Shown here piece after piece: positions 19,408-31,160 of a stretch of 64,000 nucleotides of DNA. The notes below the pieces were generated by a model that made no database searches, was not told the DNA's origin, and was given only the letters and a program-made list of their open reading frames with translations. Each line of letters starts with the position of its first letter. Positions within the stretch are counted from its first letter, which is position 1. The stretch comes from Sacculina carcini (Eukaryota; Arthropoda; Thecostraca; Sacculinidae), in NCBI GenBank assembly GCA_916048095.2, contig OU696575.1:6772001-6836000 (forward strand), read 5' to 3'. The position numbers and the translations under genes are program-made.

Positions 19408-21266
19408 TTGCATGGCGAAAATTTCAACGCACCTTTTTACGTGCGCGATTCAAAAACTGGTATAAATTTTTTGATAGACACTGGCGCGCAGTACAGTTTA
19501 CTTCCAGTCAAATTTGAAAAATTACCAGAAATGTCTACTTGTATCAAATCGCCTTTTCCTTTGGTCCTGCAGGCAGTGAACGCCACTGCCATTCGCACAT
19601 ATGGCCACAGACCTATTACTCTTTCATTGGGACTTCGCCGAACTTTTCAATGGTCATTTATTCTGGCGGACATTGATATATCTATCCTTGGTGTAGACAT
19701 TTTATCTCACCACGACATCAGTGTTAACCCACGGCTTCGGCAACTGATTGATAACAAGACCGGCCTCAAGTCAAGTGGCTTAAACAGACATAGTTCTCTG
19801 CAAGTATCAGTGTGCTTGCCATCTCACAGCAAACAATTTGAGTCATTGTTGGCCAAGTATCCTCGGTTAACGTCATCCCCTGTTATTGGCGAGGAGGTGA
19901 AACACGATCTTGTTCATCGCATTGAAACAAGGGGGCAGCCTGTTTATTGCCACCCACGCAGACTAGATGCCTCACGTATATCTATTGCTAAAAACGAATT
20001 CAAGGTTATGCTTGACCAGGGCATAATTCGACCCAGCAACAGTCCATACGCGTCAGCATTGCATATGGTGCCAAAACCAGCACCAGGACATTGGAGACCT
20101 TGCGGAGATTATCGCGCACTTAATAGAATAACGGTACCTGATCGCTACCCTGTGCCGTACCTGCAAGACTGCACTCTCGGCCTACATGGAAAACAAGTAT
20201 TTTCCCGCATTGATCTAGTGAAAGCTTTTTTCAGGTACCAGTGCACCCAGACGACGTGCACAAAACAGCTATCACTACTCCGTTTGGCCTCTATGAAATG
20301 TTGAGAATGCCGTTTGGTCTCAGAAATAGTGCACAAACAATGCAAAGATTGATGGATTCAATACTGCGTGGTTTACCGTACGCGTTTACGTTCATAGATG
20401 ACATTCTCATCGCTAGCGTCTCTCAAGATGAGCACCGATCTCATCTTGAAGAAATATTTCGGCGACTTTGCAAGCACGGAATACGCATCAACCCACAAAA
20501 ATGTGTTTTCGGAGTAAAAAAACTCAATTTTCTCGGTCACATGATATCAGCAAATGGCATATCACCACTCAACGATCGAGTAGCTGCTGAGCAAAATTTT
20601 CCAGAACCCAGCACGCATGCTGAGTTACGAAGATTTCTAGGCATGGTAAATTTTTACCATAGATTTCAGCCTAATGCTGCACAAACGTTGCAGTATCTCC
20701 ATGCAATGCAAACAGACAGCAAACGCAAATCAAACAAACCGGTGAATTGGACAGATGAATCACTAGCAGCGTTCAACAACGCCAAATCTCTGCTCGCTAA
20801 TGCTGCTCTACTAAATCACCAAAATCCCGACGCTCAGGTAGGTTTGTTTACAGACGCCAGTGACACTGGCATAGGAGCCGTTTTGCTACAATTATGTAAC
20901 GGCAGTTGGCAGCCACTTGCGTACTGGTCACACAAGCTTACTACTGCCCAGCAAAAATATAGTGCTTTTGGTAAAGAGTTATTAGCAGTCTACATGTCAA
21001 TAAGGCATTTTCGCCCATTTGTTTAAGGGAGAGAATTCACTTTGATAACTGACCACAAACCATTAGTGTCAGCCATTAAGTCATCCACCGCAAATCATTC
21101 TCCCAGAGAACAGCGTCACTTGGACTATATTATCCAATTCACCACTGATGTCTTGCACATCAAAGGCGATCAAAATGTAATTTCAGACACACTCTCTCGC
21201 ATTGCAACCGTGGAAGAGAACATTAGTTTGTTTCAGATTGCAGCTCAACAAAAAAACAGACGCTGA
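19408..21266 (+). pseudogene. CsRn1-like protease, RT and RNase H region (fossil part)
   Basis: The protease carries FLIDTGAQYSLLPV (near 19469). The RT shows YALNRITVPDRYPVPYLQD-like blocks and the active-site box FIDDILIAS (near 20392). RNase H shows LFTDASDTGIGAVLLQ (near 20845) and later HLDYIIQFTTDVLHIKGDQN. Order and spacing are normal for Gypsy pol. Confidence 0.85.
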
Positions 21267-21329
21267 AATCACAAATATTTGCGACAGTGGTGCCGGTTCA
21301 TTAAAACTGTCTGCCAAGCCATTGCCCAC

Positions 21330-22488
21330 ACACAACGAAACAATTATCTGCGACACTTCTACTGGCACAGCCCGGCCACTGGTCCCGCAAACAGAGCGCA
21401 AAAAGGTTTTTCAAGCTCTACATACTTTATCGCATCCTGGTCGTACGGCCACACAGCGATTAATCAGTGACAGGTTTGTGTGGCCAAATATGCGCCGAGA
21501 CATTAAAACATGAACGCGGCAGTGCTTACATTGCCAGAAAAATAAAATCCATCGGCACGTGAGGTCACCCGTGGCACAATTTGCCCTACCGACTGAGCGA
21601 TTTCAGCACGTTCACATAGATATTGTTGGCCCAATGGCGCCAAGTGAGGGTCACCGATACGTGCTCACAATGATTGATCGCTTCACACGCTGGCCAGAGG
21701 CGTGTCCAATAACTGACATATCTGCAGATACAGTGGCTAAGGCCTTCATTGCCTCCTGGGTATCTCGTTTTGGAATACCCCATACTATCATATCTGACAG
21801 AGGATCACAGTTTTGCTCTCAGCTATGGCGTGTCATTACTGCCAGTCTGGGCGCCGACACGCTGCACACCACCGCTTACAACCCCGCTGCAAACGGCATG
21901 ATTGAGCGACTCCATCGCCAGCTCAAATCGGCACTACGCGGCTGTTCTAACTGTATCAACCGCCTGCCACTTGCATTGTTGGGAATACGGTGCAGCGTGA
22001 AGCAAGAAACACAATGTGCATCTGCCGAGCTGGTTTACGGTATGGCATTGCGTCTTCCCGGAGAACTCATTCTGCCAGCTCCTACCACGAATCACTGCAA
22101 TTTGGCTCACCAGCTGTCCACACATCTCGCACAAATTCGGCCAGTGAAAACACGCACTACCTCAAGTGCAACCTACGTACCGCCAGACCTTAACATAGCA
22201 TCACATGTGCTCATTCGTCATGACGGTCATCGCAAACCACTACAGCCAGTGTACCAAGGGCCTTATAAAGTCATCACGCGCACGCCCAAGACATTTACGG
22301 TTAACAAAGATGGAAAACATGAGCGCATCGGTGTGAATCGGCTTAAGCCGGCCTTCATAGAGAATGAACACATTAGCGACCCACCAGGGGAAATAGTGAT
22401 TCAGCCGATACATTGCACAACGCCACAAACAAGTTACCGCATTCGATCAGGACGAGTCGTCAAGCCCGCTGTCCGGTTCTCGCCCTGA
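21330..22488 (+). pseudogene. CsRn1-like integrase region (fossil part)
   Basis: It shows the zinc-binding finger (LSHPGRTATQRLISDRF onward), then core blocks HIDIVGPM, ISDRGSQFCSQL and PAANGMIERLHRQLK with the DD35E arrangement. The C-terminal region has VYQGPYKVI and RIGVNRLKPAF, and a final GRVVKPAVRF tail next to the 3' LTR. Confidence 0.85.
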
Positions 22489-22505
22489 TCTGGGAAGGGG
22501 ACTCC

Positions 22506-22917
22506 TGTGGAGTGTGTCATCTATTATTCATCACGTTGCAGCATTGATTAGTATTGTATAGTAACTGTACTCGGAAATGCATACGTGTCATATCACAGGA
22601 ACTGCACGCAATCTTACGTCATCATGTTTCTGCAACTAACCCACACAGCAACCAGTCATCGTGTGTTCGCTCTTTCACACTTTCTCTTTCCACAAAACAA
22701 TACGTCATCCACACACATACATATTTACACACACACATATATACTGTACATCTTCACATAATTATATATGACATCATGTGCTGTATATTATATAAATGGG
22801 TGTGTTGACAATTTTGTAACGAATCTCTGTCAAGTGCAACTGTTCGTGTTCTGCGTGTTCTGCGTGTTCTGCTCATCAATATATATTAATCGTTTTTGGT
22901 AGTGTCTTGGTTCCACA
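22506..22917 (+). repeat. 3' LTR of the CsRn1-like fossil
   Basis: It starts TGTGGAGTGTGTCATC after the purine tract and ends GGTTCCACA, giving matching inverted tips TGTGGA/TCCACA over 412 bp. Tandem GTTCTGCGT words lie near 22850. Confidence 0.75.
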
Positions 22918-22929
22918 GGAACTAAATGA

Positions 22930-23525
22930 AGAGGTACACTACAATATTGTGTGGATATTGGATGCATTTGTGTTCGTTGGATTGTGTGTAATGTTCAATA
23001 TGGATATTGAAACTCTACATATGTTACTGAAAACACAGGAGTCAGCTTACCTGGTAGCAATAGAAGCTATGGCAAAGCAGCTAAACGCAAGAATAAAATG
23101 TCTTGAAGACACCATCGCGGATTATAATCCGCGATAATTATCGAAGAAGCTTAAAGTTCTCGCAGGATGAAATATCTGAGCGAAAATAGGAAACTCGGGA
23201 ACTGAAAAACAGAGAGCGAAGACAGCAAGAGATGTTGAACAACTGTCGCATAATGAAGGTTGGCAATATGGGACTAACGACGGGACCACGGCTTGAAGAA
23301 CCGTGGTTAGAAGAAGGTTACGAAAACTAAGAGGGGACAATTTCATATGTGAAAAACTTTCTCGCCAAGAAAATACAGTTGAATAATTGTAATGTTGAAA
23401 GAGCTTACATAATTGGGAACATAGGAGGTGCGATACCGAGAGGTCTGATTGCTAAATTCAACAATTACTCGAGAAGCAACTACGCGAAAAGCACTTAAAT
23501 TGAAAGATACCGGCATATATATAAG
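22930..23525 (+). pseudogene. Probable LINE ORF1 remnant
   Basis: Translation gives a leucine-rich coiled-coil-like part (IETLHMLLKTQESAYLVAIE, MAKQLNARIKCLEDTIADYN) and further on, in other frames, NNCNVERAYIIGNIGGAIPR and YIYISDDW, which recall the RNA-binding part of LINE ORF1 proteins (ERaHRiG ... InDD). It is broken by stops and frame shifts. The family is uncertain. Confidence 0.45.
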
Positions 23526-23526
23526 T

Positions 23527-23850
23527 GATGACTGGGGCTAGCAAAAATACGACCTAAAATTAGATATAGTAACTTTATTTTTGAGGAAAATAAACTAAAC
23601 AGGTAACCTAAGATTTAACTAAAATAGCATATGCTGTCTCAGAATATCGAATTTCTTTTAGCAGTTCTGCCTGAAGGAAATACCCCGGTCCCTACTACCC
23701 AGTTGACAGCTTCTTTCCGTATTGGTGCCATTTTCACAGCGAGCCACCAAAAAGGACCTAACATCGAGAAAGTAAAATAACAATCAAAAAGTAGCAAACT
23801 GAATGTTGATACAAAGATGAAAAACATTCTTTGCTAATGTAATTGCTCAT
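23527..23850 (+). mobile_element. Partial hAT-type MITE copy
   Basis: TGGGGCTAGCAAAAATACG followed by GTAACTTTATTTTTGAGGAAAA and CAGGTAACCTAAGATTTAAC lines up with the left end of the 7078-7620 element. The right limit is uncertain. Confidence 0.45.
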
Positions 23851-24070
23851 GAAATTCAGTTTGAATTTTGTTTTCATAGCGTGCTTTCGTCGGACGTGTT
23901 TAAGTCGCTCGCATATTATTTAAATTAGGTTTTCCGTTAGGAAGAGAATCTTAATTTGAATTTTTTGAAGTCTTACGTTCTTCAAGTCGTATTCAGTCGC
24001 TTGTGACGTGCGACTAACCGGTTCTGGCAATGTATAACACATCAGCGGACTTGATCTAGGATATGATGGA
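23851..24070. other. Unassigned segment before a LINE ORF1
   Basis: It could be 5' untranslated sequence of the LINE that follows. No motif is seen. Confidence 0.3.
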
Positions 24071-24829
24071 ATGTCTGAAAACTCAGATGTTCTACAAATA
24101 TTACGAGATACTATCATGGAGCCTGCATTGCGTGTTGCTGTGAGTGAGCCTCTGAAGCTGAAGGATCAGGTGATGGCCGGTCTCATAGAAGAACATGCCG
24201 CTGCTCAAAACACAATACACGATTTGGAGCCGCACAGCAGGAGGAACAGTCTCAATATTTCGGGATTGGAGGAAAATGACAATGAGAACCCTGAGGAGCT
24301 TCTTAGGATGGTTGCACAAAAAAATTGAGGTGGATGTTCTATCTGAGTACATTGAATGTGTACACATAATCGGAAAAAGTTCTGCTGGAAGACCTCGGCC
24401 TCTCCATTTTCGTTTTGAACGAAATATAAAACGAAACCAGTTTTACAAGGCCCGCCAATCGCTGAAGACCACAAAAATACGCAAGAGACGATTTTCATCA
24501 ATGACCACCTGACCAAGAAAAACAGTCAGCTGATGTACCAGCTCAGGCAAATGAAAAAAGCTGGAATAATTTATGCAGCCTGGAGTGAGCAAGCTGTTAT
24601 TCGCCTTAAAACAGCTGAGCCCACCCGTACTGTAACTATTGCCAGCATAGATGACGTCATCAGCCATACTGGTCCGGCAGGGTTGATGACCCAAGCCAGC
24701 AACCCGACAGTGGACGGAGTCATAGCCAGTCAGCAGGACGGGTGGCGGGTCGTGACCAGAAAACAGCGCGCGACAGGCAGATTTCCCACCAACACCAGAA
24801 CCACACGGTCAAACTCAAGGTCGGCCTAA
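24071..24829 (+). pseudogene. LINE ORF1 protein remnant (coiled coil plus RNA-binding domain)
   Basis: The reading starts MSENSDVLQILRDTIMEPAL, has the ORF1 landmark HSRRNSLNISGLEENDNENP (near 24231), then ECVHIIGKSSAGRPRPLHFR and NQFYKARQSLK in a second frame, and IFINDHLTKKNSQLMYQLRQ in a third. This is the Transposase_22-like order of LINE ORF1p, an RNA chaperone that coats the LINE transcript. At least two frame shifts break it. No matching ORF2 follows directly; the RT fragments downstream belong to a group whose ORF1 has zinc knuckles instead. Confidence 0.75.
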
Positions 24830-24899
24830 CACAGTTCTATGTCTAGACTCAGCGTTGTGATCGGAGGTTGTGACTAAACTGTCAACTGGCTGCTTGTAT

Positions 24900-25240
24900 A
24901 GGCTCGAATATTTGTCTTTATGAATGTGTCTCTGCCGTGTTTATGTGACTGCTTATATGTTTGAGTACGTGTGTGTATGTGCATCTATTGTATGTATATG
25001 CTTTCCTAGTAAGTATATGCGTATGTATTTGTATATATGTGTGTATGCCTATGTACATGTGTATGTGGGCATATACATGTAGCTATATGTGTGTATATGT
25101 GTATGTATGTATATGTGTATTTGTGTGTATATGCATATGCTAAATGCATATGCATATAGGTGTGAGTGTCAGAGGCATGGGTAGATGTGTGTGTGTAGAT
25201 GTGTGTGTGTGTGTATGTGTGTGTGTGGGTGTTCGCAGTT
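24900..25240. repeat. GTAT/GT-rich low-complexity tract
   Basis: Long imperfect run of GTGTATATG-type words passing into (GT)n at 25185-25230. Open frames here are repeat artefacts. Confidence 0.8.
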
Positions 25241-26227
25241 TCTGGACGTCAACTTAGTGGCTTGCCCACTAACTTGCGGTGTCCCTCAAGGCTCTGTCTT
25301 ATGCCCTCTCCTCTTCAATATCTATCTAACCTCTGTAGGGATAGTGCTTCGACGTCACGATGTGTCGTTTCAAATATTCGCTGATGACATTCAGATCCTT
25401 CTCTCATCCGTGTCTATTTCTCTCTCTTCAGTCAGTTCTATTATATCTGATACTGAAAGTTGGGCGTTCATTGTCATCACAAACTTAATCCTGATAAGAC
25501 TAAGTATATTATCTTTCCATCTTCTAATAGTACTACTTCTCTTAGTATACCTCTATCCTGCTCTGTACGTAGTCTTGGTATCATTCTCGATAGCTCTCTT
25601 TCTTTTGATTCACACATCTCTGACATTATTAGGTGCTGTAACTTTCAACTTAGGCGTATCTATTCCATTCGTAGATATATAACTATTTCTGCTGCTTTCA
25701 AGTTAGCTAACTCATTCATCTTCAGTAAAATTCAGTATCGCTGTTCTCTTCTACTATCTCTCAACCACCGCCAGCTTAGGAAACTTCAATCTATAATTAA
25801 TAAGGCCTGTCGTATGATATTTAATCTTCCTTCGGGTTCTCATGTCTCTTCTTCTTTACAAAAACTTAGGTTACTTCCCATTAAGGCTCTTATTGAGTAT
25901 CGTATTTGTTTAATTATTCATTCAGCTCTTCATCTTCGTAAGCCTGCGTATATATTTGACCTTCTGTCTTATAAAACCTCATCTCTTTCTCTTAGGTCTT
26001 CTAACGATCCTTTTCTACTAGTTGAACCTTCCTTTCCTTCTAGGCATTCTCACTACAATCGTTGTTTCTCTATCTTAGGACCTCGTATCTACAATAGGCT
26101 TTCTCCCTCTATACGCTCAATCAAATCTATATCTCTTTTCAAAAAACATACAAAAAAATTCTTTATCACTAAGTCTTATTACTGTCTTAATAATATTGTA
26201 TATATTAGTACTGAATATAAGGTCTGA
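25241..26227 (+). pseudogene. L2-like LINE reverse transcriptase, C-terminal half
   Basis: It shows CGVPQGSVLCPLLFNIYL, then the active-site box FQIFADDIQILLS (near 25370). A frame change near 25470 follows, and the second frame continues KLNPDKTKYIIFPSS, VRSLGIILDSSLSFD, KLQSIINKACRMIFNLP and FSILGPRIYNRLSPSIRS to a stop at 26227. The fingers part of the RT and the endonuclease are missing through 5' truncation. Confidence 0.85.
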
Positions 26228-26800
26228 TTGTTTCCTAATTCTGTCTTCTATGTGTATGTGCTTCATGCGTGTGTTTTCCGTTCTTGTGTAGGTATGTTTC
26301 TCCATTGTATGCTGTCTATGTGTTGTTGTGTTGAGCTGTTATCTGTGTTTGTGTGTCTGTTGAGTTGTGTTCTCTGTCTATGTGTTTCAGTGTATGTCAT
26401 TGTATGTCTGTTATGTTGTGTTTTCTGGTGTGTATTTGTGTGTCTATTGTGTTGTGATTTGTCAATCTGAGTGTATGTCGTTGTATGCCTGCTGTGTTGT
26501 CTTAATGTGTTGTATTTTGTGTTGTATTCTGTGCTGTATGTCTGCTGTGCTATCTTATTCAATATGTATGTGCGTGTGTATTTTTGCGTTTTTGAGTATG
26601 TAAACGTGAGTGTGTCTGTGTTTGTGCGTATATGTACTTGTCTGTTTTGTGTGTGTGTGTGTGTGTATGTAGGTGAGTGTGTGTGTTCGTGATTGTGTAT
26701 GTGTATGGCTCTTGTGCTTGAGTGTGTGTGTGTGTGAGCGCTTTTGAGACCCTCGGGTGAAAAGCGCGATATAAATGTCTTAATGTAATGTAATGTAATG
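25241..26800 (+). mobile_element. L2-like LINE, 5'-truncated copy (GT-rich tail group, copy 1)
   Basis: It carries the RT from the GVPQGS box to the C-terminus, then a long G/T-rich 3' untranslated region and an end reading GAGACCCTCGGGTGAAAAGC, GCGATATAAATGTC and TTAATGTAATG repeats (26737-26800). That end is the classic L2-type 3' terminus (a small hairpin followed by a short tandem repeat used for priming). The same 3' end is found at 31094-31160. Confidence 0.85.
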
Positions 26801-26929
26801 TGTGTGCGTATGGCTCACTCTTGTTTGAGAGATTGTTTGATGATCAAGGTTTTCGCGGTTAGGTGCCTATTTTGTGCCTGGCCCGAACCTTGATAACCTT
26901 GGTAACCGAACCTTGGAAATCACCCTATA
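26801..26929. other. Short spacer between two LINE copies
   Basis: It includes CCGAACCTTG/CCCGAACCTTGATAACC duplicated words. Nothing else is seen. Confidence 0.4.
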
Positions 26930-28138
26930 TTGCTCAAAGACCTCGCTTCTGCTGGCTTATCCTCTTCTGCTCTCTCTCTCATGACTTCATATTTTTCTGG
27001 CCGTTCATTTTCTGTACGTTCTAACTCTTCCTCTTCTTCCCCTCTTTGCTTTCTAATGGTGTGCCTCAGGGCTCTATTCTTGGTCCTCTCCTTTTAAATC
27101 TGTATATGTCTTCTCTCTGCCCTATTCTACGTAATTCCCCATTTCATACCATATCTACGCTGATGATCTGCAACTATACATTCCGCTATCAAAAGTCTCT
27201 CATAATCTGCTCTCTAAGTTATTTTGCGAAATCACATCCTGGGCATCTTCCCGCCAACTCATCATCAACCATTCTAAAACTGAATACATGGTCTTCCATC
27301 CTCCAAGAATTTCTCCCCCGTCTCTCTCTTTCTCCCTATCTGCTTGTGTTCGTAATCTTGGGGTCTACTTCGATCCCTCTCTGTCATTCGCTAACAATTT
27401 CGCGCATATATCGCGATCCTGCAGGCTCATTCTCAGACAACTCTATCCCATCCGTGCTTACATTGACACTAACTCGGCCATTACTCTCATCCAATCCTTA
27501 ATTTTCCCTCGTCTAGACTATTGTAACTCTTTGTTTCTTCACGCCTCATCTAAATCTCTTCGCTCCCTACAAATGTTATTGAACCAATCATGTCGCTTTG
27601 TCTTACGTCTTCCTCCGCGCACGCCAACTTCTCCCTACTTACATATACTTGGCTGGCTTCCTCTTCAGGCTCGGATCAACTATAAACTGTGCTGTCTTAT
27701 CTTTAAAACTATCCGCTCACCCTCCTCTCCTTCTAACCTCCGCTCTCTACTATCTGAACCTCAACACTCAGGTCGTCGTCTTCACTCTCTTCACTGTCCT
27801 CGAGCAGTTTTGGAGTCGCCTTGGTCGGCGAAATTTTTCTACTTCTTTGCTCCTCGTCTCTATAACACCTTGCCTTCTCGTATCCGGTCATCCCCTTCAC
27901 TTCGATCCTTCTCTTCTGCTCTGCATGCACATCTTCTTGTGTCTACCTCTCCCTGTTGAATGGGTTCGTGTTTTTTCTTTTATATATACGCCTGTTAAAT
28001 TTTGTCTGTCATGCTCTTAGCTATTCTGACATTTGTTTCACTTATTTTATAAACATACATACTATATTATATTTTATCTCATCCTGTCATCGCACCATTG
28101 TATATTTGGCGCTATATTAAATACATGTTGTTGTTGTT
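26930..28138 (+). mobile_element. L2-like LINE, 5'-truncated copy (TTG-tail group)
   Basis: RT pieces: SNGVPQGSILGPLLLNLYMS (27052), then VRNLGVYFDPSLSF, LIFPRLDYCNSLFLHASSKS, LPPRTPTSPYLHILGWLPLQ and APRLYNTLPSRIRSS in the frame ending 27959. The 3' end reads GGCGCTATATTAAATACATG then (TTG)n. It matches the nested LINE at 54540-58550 closely in order and wording. Several frame shifts and a damaged active-site region make it dead. Confidence 0.85.
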
Positions 28139-28353
28139 GGTGTGCGTGTGTGTGAACACCGGCCGGCGTCTCTGCACGTGGGTCGCGTGTTTGTGTGAGA
28201 GTCTGCAGGGCTCGACGTGTGTGCGCTTGTGAGAGTGCGTGTGCGTGTGTGAGTGTGTGTACGTGTGTGCAATGATCAGCGTCTTTACACGTGGGTCGTG
28301 TGTTTGTATGCGTGTCTGCCTGTGTGAATCGCCCTGTGATTTTATCGCACCCA

Positions 28354-28948
28354 CAATGGTCGCGGTAAAGAAACCTGACGACCTCCAGCCCTCCCGTGCT
28401 TCCCCCCTCCTGCCGGTAACTGCTGTGGAATTTGTGAAACGGCGTTTTCCGATTGCGCGCTGTGTTGCTAAAAATGCAGCAAAAATGTGCATGTGAGATG
28501 TTCACGACAGAGCCGCCATCAAGCGGGCCTCCGACTTTAAAGCTCTGTTCTCTAAAAGAAATCGTCAGATCACACAAAAACTGTTGTTGTGGCTGTGTCT
28601 CCTGTCATCCGTGATATTGTCATCAAGTCCGGATTTGTATATTTGGGTGACCAAAGGTGCCTGGTGTATGATCGCTTCTGGGTCACTCGGTGTGTAAAAT
28701 GCCAACGTCATGGTCACACGGCTGACAAATGTCGAGCCCTGGAGGCAACTTGTGGGTGGTGTACAGGTAAGCCCACCAAAAAGTCGTGCTCGAGGAAGAA
28801 TGCCCGCAAGTGCATTAATTGTGTACGTGCGGGTCGTGACAACGTCTGCCACGCAGCGTTTGACTCAGCCTGCCCCTGTTTCTGGACATCGAGGACCCGT
28901 GTGATCAACCGGACTCAAACCGTCGAGGATCTCAATTCGGGTAACTAG
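28354..28948 (+). pseudogene. LINE ORF1 with zinc knuckles
   Basis: An ATG at 28354 opens MVAVKKPDDLQPS; after a stop and frame change the frame at 28589-28948 carries three zinc-knuckle-like clusters: CVKCQRHGHTADKC, CGWCTGKPTKKSC and CINCVRAGRDNVC. Before them is YDRFWVTRC, also present in ORF1 of the nested LINE (YDRFWVARC). ORF1 proteins of this type bind the LINE RNA. Confidence 0.75.
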
Positions 28949-29199
28949 ACGTGACCACCGGCCTGACTGATTGTGTTCAGTAATCAAACTCGGAATTGGA
29001 CGCTGATTCTTCAGTACTGCTTCCTCCAGCCAGCTCATCATCCGCTGATAAGTGTCTTTCTTCTATCTTTGATTCGTTCTATATTATCTCTTGTTCTAAG
29101 TCCAACAATGAAAATGGTCTATTGAAATGTGCTTTCTTGGATTTTAGGTGTGTTAGGTAAATTTTTTTCTCACTTTTTTGCGTCAATTCTTCATAATTA

Positions 29200-30785
29200 T
29201 GATATATGCCTGGACTATTGAGTCATGGTTCTCTGTTGCTGAAATATCCGCTTCCTTCTGGCTACTCAGTTTTTCATTATTGTCGCCTTATGAACGTTTC
29301 AAATTCTACTAAGTGCCCTGGTGGTGGTGTTTCTTTTGTATTCAATTCAAACATAATTAATGCCTATCTATGTAGTGTAGATATCAATTTTAAGTCATTT
29401 GAACATTTATGTTGTAAGGTTATAGGTAAAACTACTCTTCCTGTATGTATTGTCATCATTTATCGTCTTAATTGTTTTTCCTCCTCGATTTTCCTTGATG
29501 AGTTTTCTCCTCTTGTTGACGCACTTATTCTAATTTTCTGTTCTAGAATAGAGATTTGTGGTGACTTCAACCGTTGGGTTGATGCGCCCCATCTAAATTC
29601 TTGTTCCTCTACATTTTTACAATTAATTGATTCATTTGATCTTTATAATCATATCTGCTGCCCTACTCATGTCCACGGTCACACACTTGATCTCCTCCTT
29701 TCTTTTACTGATTTTTCTGTTCTGATTAAAGATCTCACTGTATTTTCTATTGATTCCTCCATATCTGACCATTCATTAATAAAATTTTCTGCTCCCTCCC
29801 TATCACTTGCAAATCTCCTAAAAGTATTAGTTTCTCGGATTATTGTTCGACTGACTTAGATTCTCTTTATATCAATATGCACTTGTTATTTGCTACTGAA
29901 TGTTTCGTTCATATACCGCCTGCTTCTCTCTTAGGGTATTTCAACACATCCTTTGATTCTCTTACGTCCATCTTTATTCCTGTTAAAGTATTCCGCTCCA
30001 CTAATACTCGCTGTCCTTGGTTTAATTCTGATATTAAAAACTCTAAAATCTCCCTTCTTCGTCTTCAGCGTCAATGGCGTTGTCTCAAGACTGACTCTTC
30101 TTGGCAAACTCTCTGTTCTGCTCGTCGGCATCATCATCTTCTCTGTGATTCCGCCAAAAAATCTTACTATAATACTAAAATCTCTTCCTGTCTCAATTCT
30201 GAGAAACTTTGGAAGCTTTTTGACAGTCTTTAGGTAATTCCCGTAGTCTGATCCTCACTGATTTGGCATCTAATCAATTACTTTCTTTTTTCATGAATTT
30301 TTTTCAGTCCAAAATTGATAAGATTCGTTGCTTGTTCCCTTCTGTTCTATCATTATCCTCTCCGGGCTCAACCTCGTCTGTTTTTCACTCTTTTACTTTA
30401 GTTACCCTTTCTGATTGTAGAACTATTCTAAGGCATGTTAAAATTCATTCTTCATCTCTCGACCCCATTGATCTTTCCAGGATTCCTCACTCCATTGAAC
30501 TGCTTCTTCCTTTCTTATCAAATTTCATCAATGCTTTTTTCCCTCATGGGGAAATTCTGGCATGTTAAACTGCCAGTATTCTCCCTATACTTAAGAGATC
30601 TGATCTGGATGATAACACGCTTTCTAACTATAGACCTATCTCTCGAATTCCTTGGCCGTCCAAAGTTCTTGAAATGGCTGCCTATATACAGCTATCTGAC
30701 TACCTTGAGTCTGTCAATTTGTTTCTTCCTGAACAGTCTGGCTTCATTCACTTTCACTCTACAGAAACTTCTCATATATATCTCT
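29200..30785 (+). pseudogene. LINE endonuclease and RT N-terminal part
   Basis: The apurinic-like endonuclease shows GGGVSFVFNS, EICGDFNRWVDAP and, near the end, ISDHSLIKF, the catalytic Asp/His block. The linker part follows with WFNSDIKNSKISLLRLQRQW and later the start of RT (PEQSGFIHFHSTETSHIY). At least three frame shifts break it, and the RT stops before its catalytic motif. Confidence 0.75.
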
Positions 30786-31016
30786 ATGATTATATTCTAA
30801 ATGTGTTGTATGTTGTTTTGTCTTCTGTGCTGTATGTCTGCTGTGCTATCTTATTGAAAATGTATGTGTGTGTGCGTATGTATTTTTGTGTTTTTGAGTA
30901 TGTAAACGTGAGTGTATGTTTGTGTTTGTGCGTATATGTACTTGTCTGTTTTGTGTGTGTGTGTATGTAGGTGAGTCTGTGTGTTCGTGATTGTGTATGT
31001 GTATGACTCTTGTGCT

Positions 31017-31017
31017 T

Positions 31018-31094
<77 letters not shown>
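31017..31094. repeat. (GT)n microsatellite
   Basis: Nearly pure, about 38 units, inside the LINE 3' untranslated region. Confidence 0.95.
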
Positions 31095-31160
31095 CGCTTT
31101 TGAGACCCTCGGGTGAAAAGCGCGATATAAATGTCTTAATGTAATGTAAGAAATGTAATG

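Larger units (their letters stand above)
18926..22917 (+). mobile_element. CsRn1-like Gypsy retrotransposon (fossil, 5' LTR not found)
   Basis: Gag remnants, protease, RT, RNase H and integrase lie in order on the plus strand, followed by a purine tract (GGGAAGGGGAC) and a 3' LTR. A Cys-Trp-Tyr-His ... Pro-Cys finger (CWYHSKYGEKARTC near 19281) and the tail ERIGVNRLKPAF are hallmarks of the CsRn1/Kabuki group. A 5' LTR was not identified. It is broken, with several breaks; age cannot be dated without both LTRs, but long readable stretches suggest moderate age. Confidence 0.85.
28139..31160 (+). mobile_element. L2-like LINE with ORF1 and endonuclease but lacking the RT core (GT-rich tail group, copy 2)
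   Basis: A GT-rich 5' region, ORF1 (28354-28948), endonuclease and RT fingers (29200-30785) are followed directly by the G/T-rich 3' untranslated region and the L2-type end seen in copy 1 at 26737-26800. The RT palm with the FADD box and the thumb are missing, so an internal deletion joined the frame near 30785 to the 3' part. Confidence 0.8.

Noticed and set aside
24961-25143. Cys/Val/Tyr-rich short protein
   Set aside because: Low-complexity GTATGT tract, not a gene.
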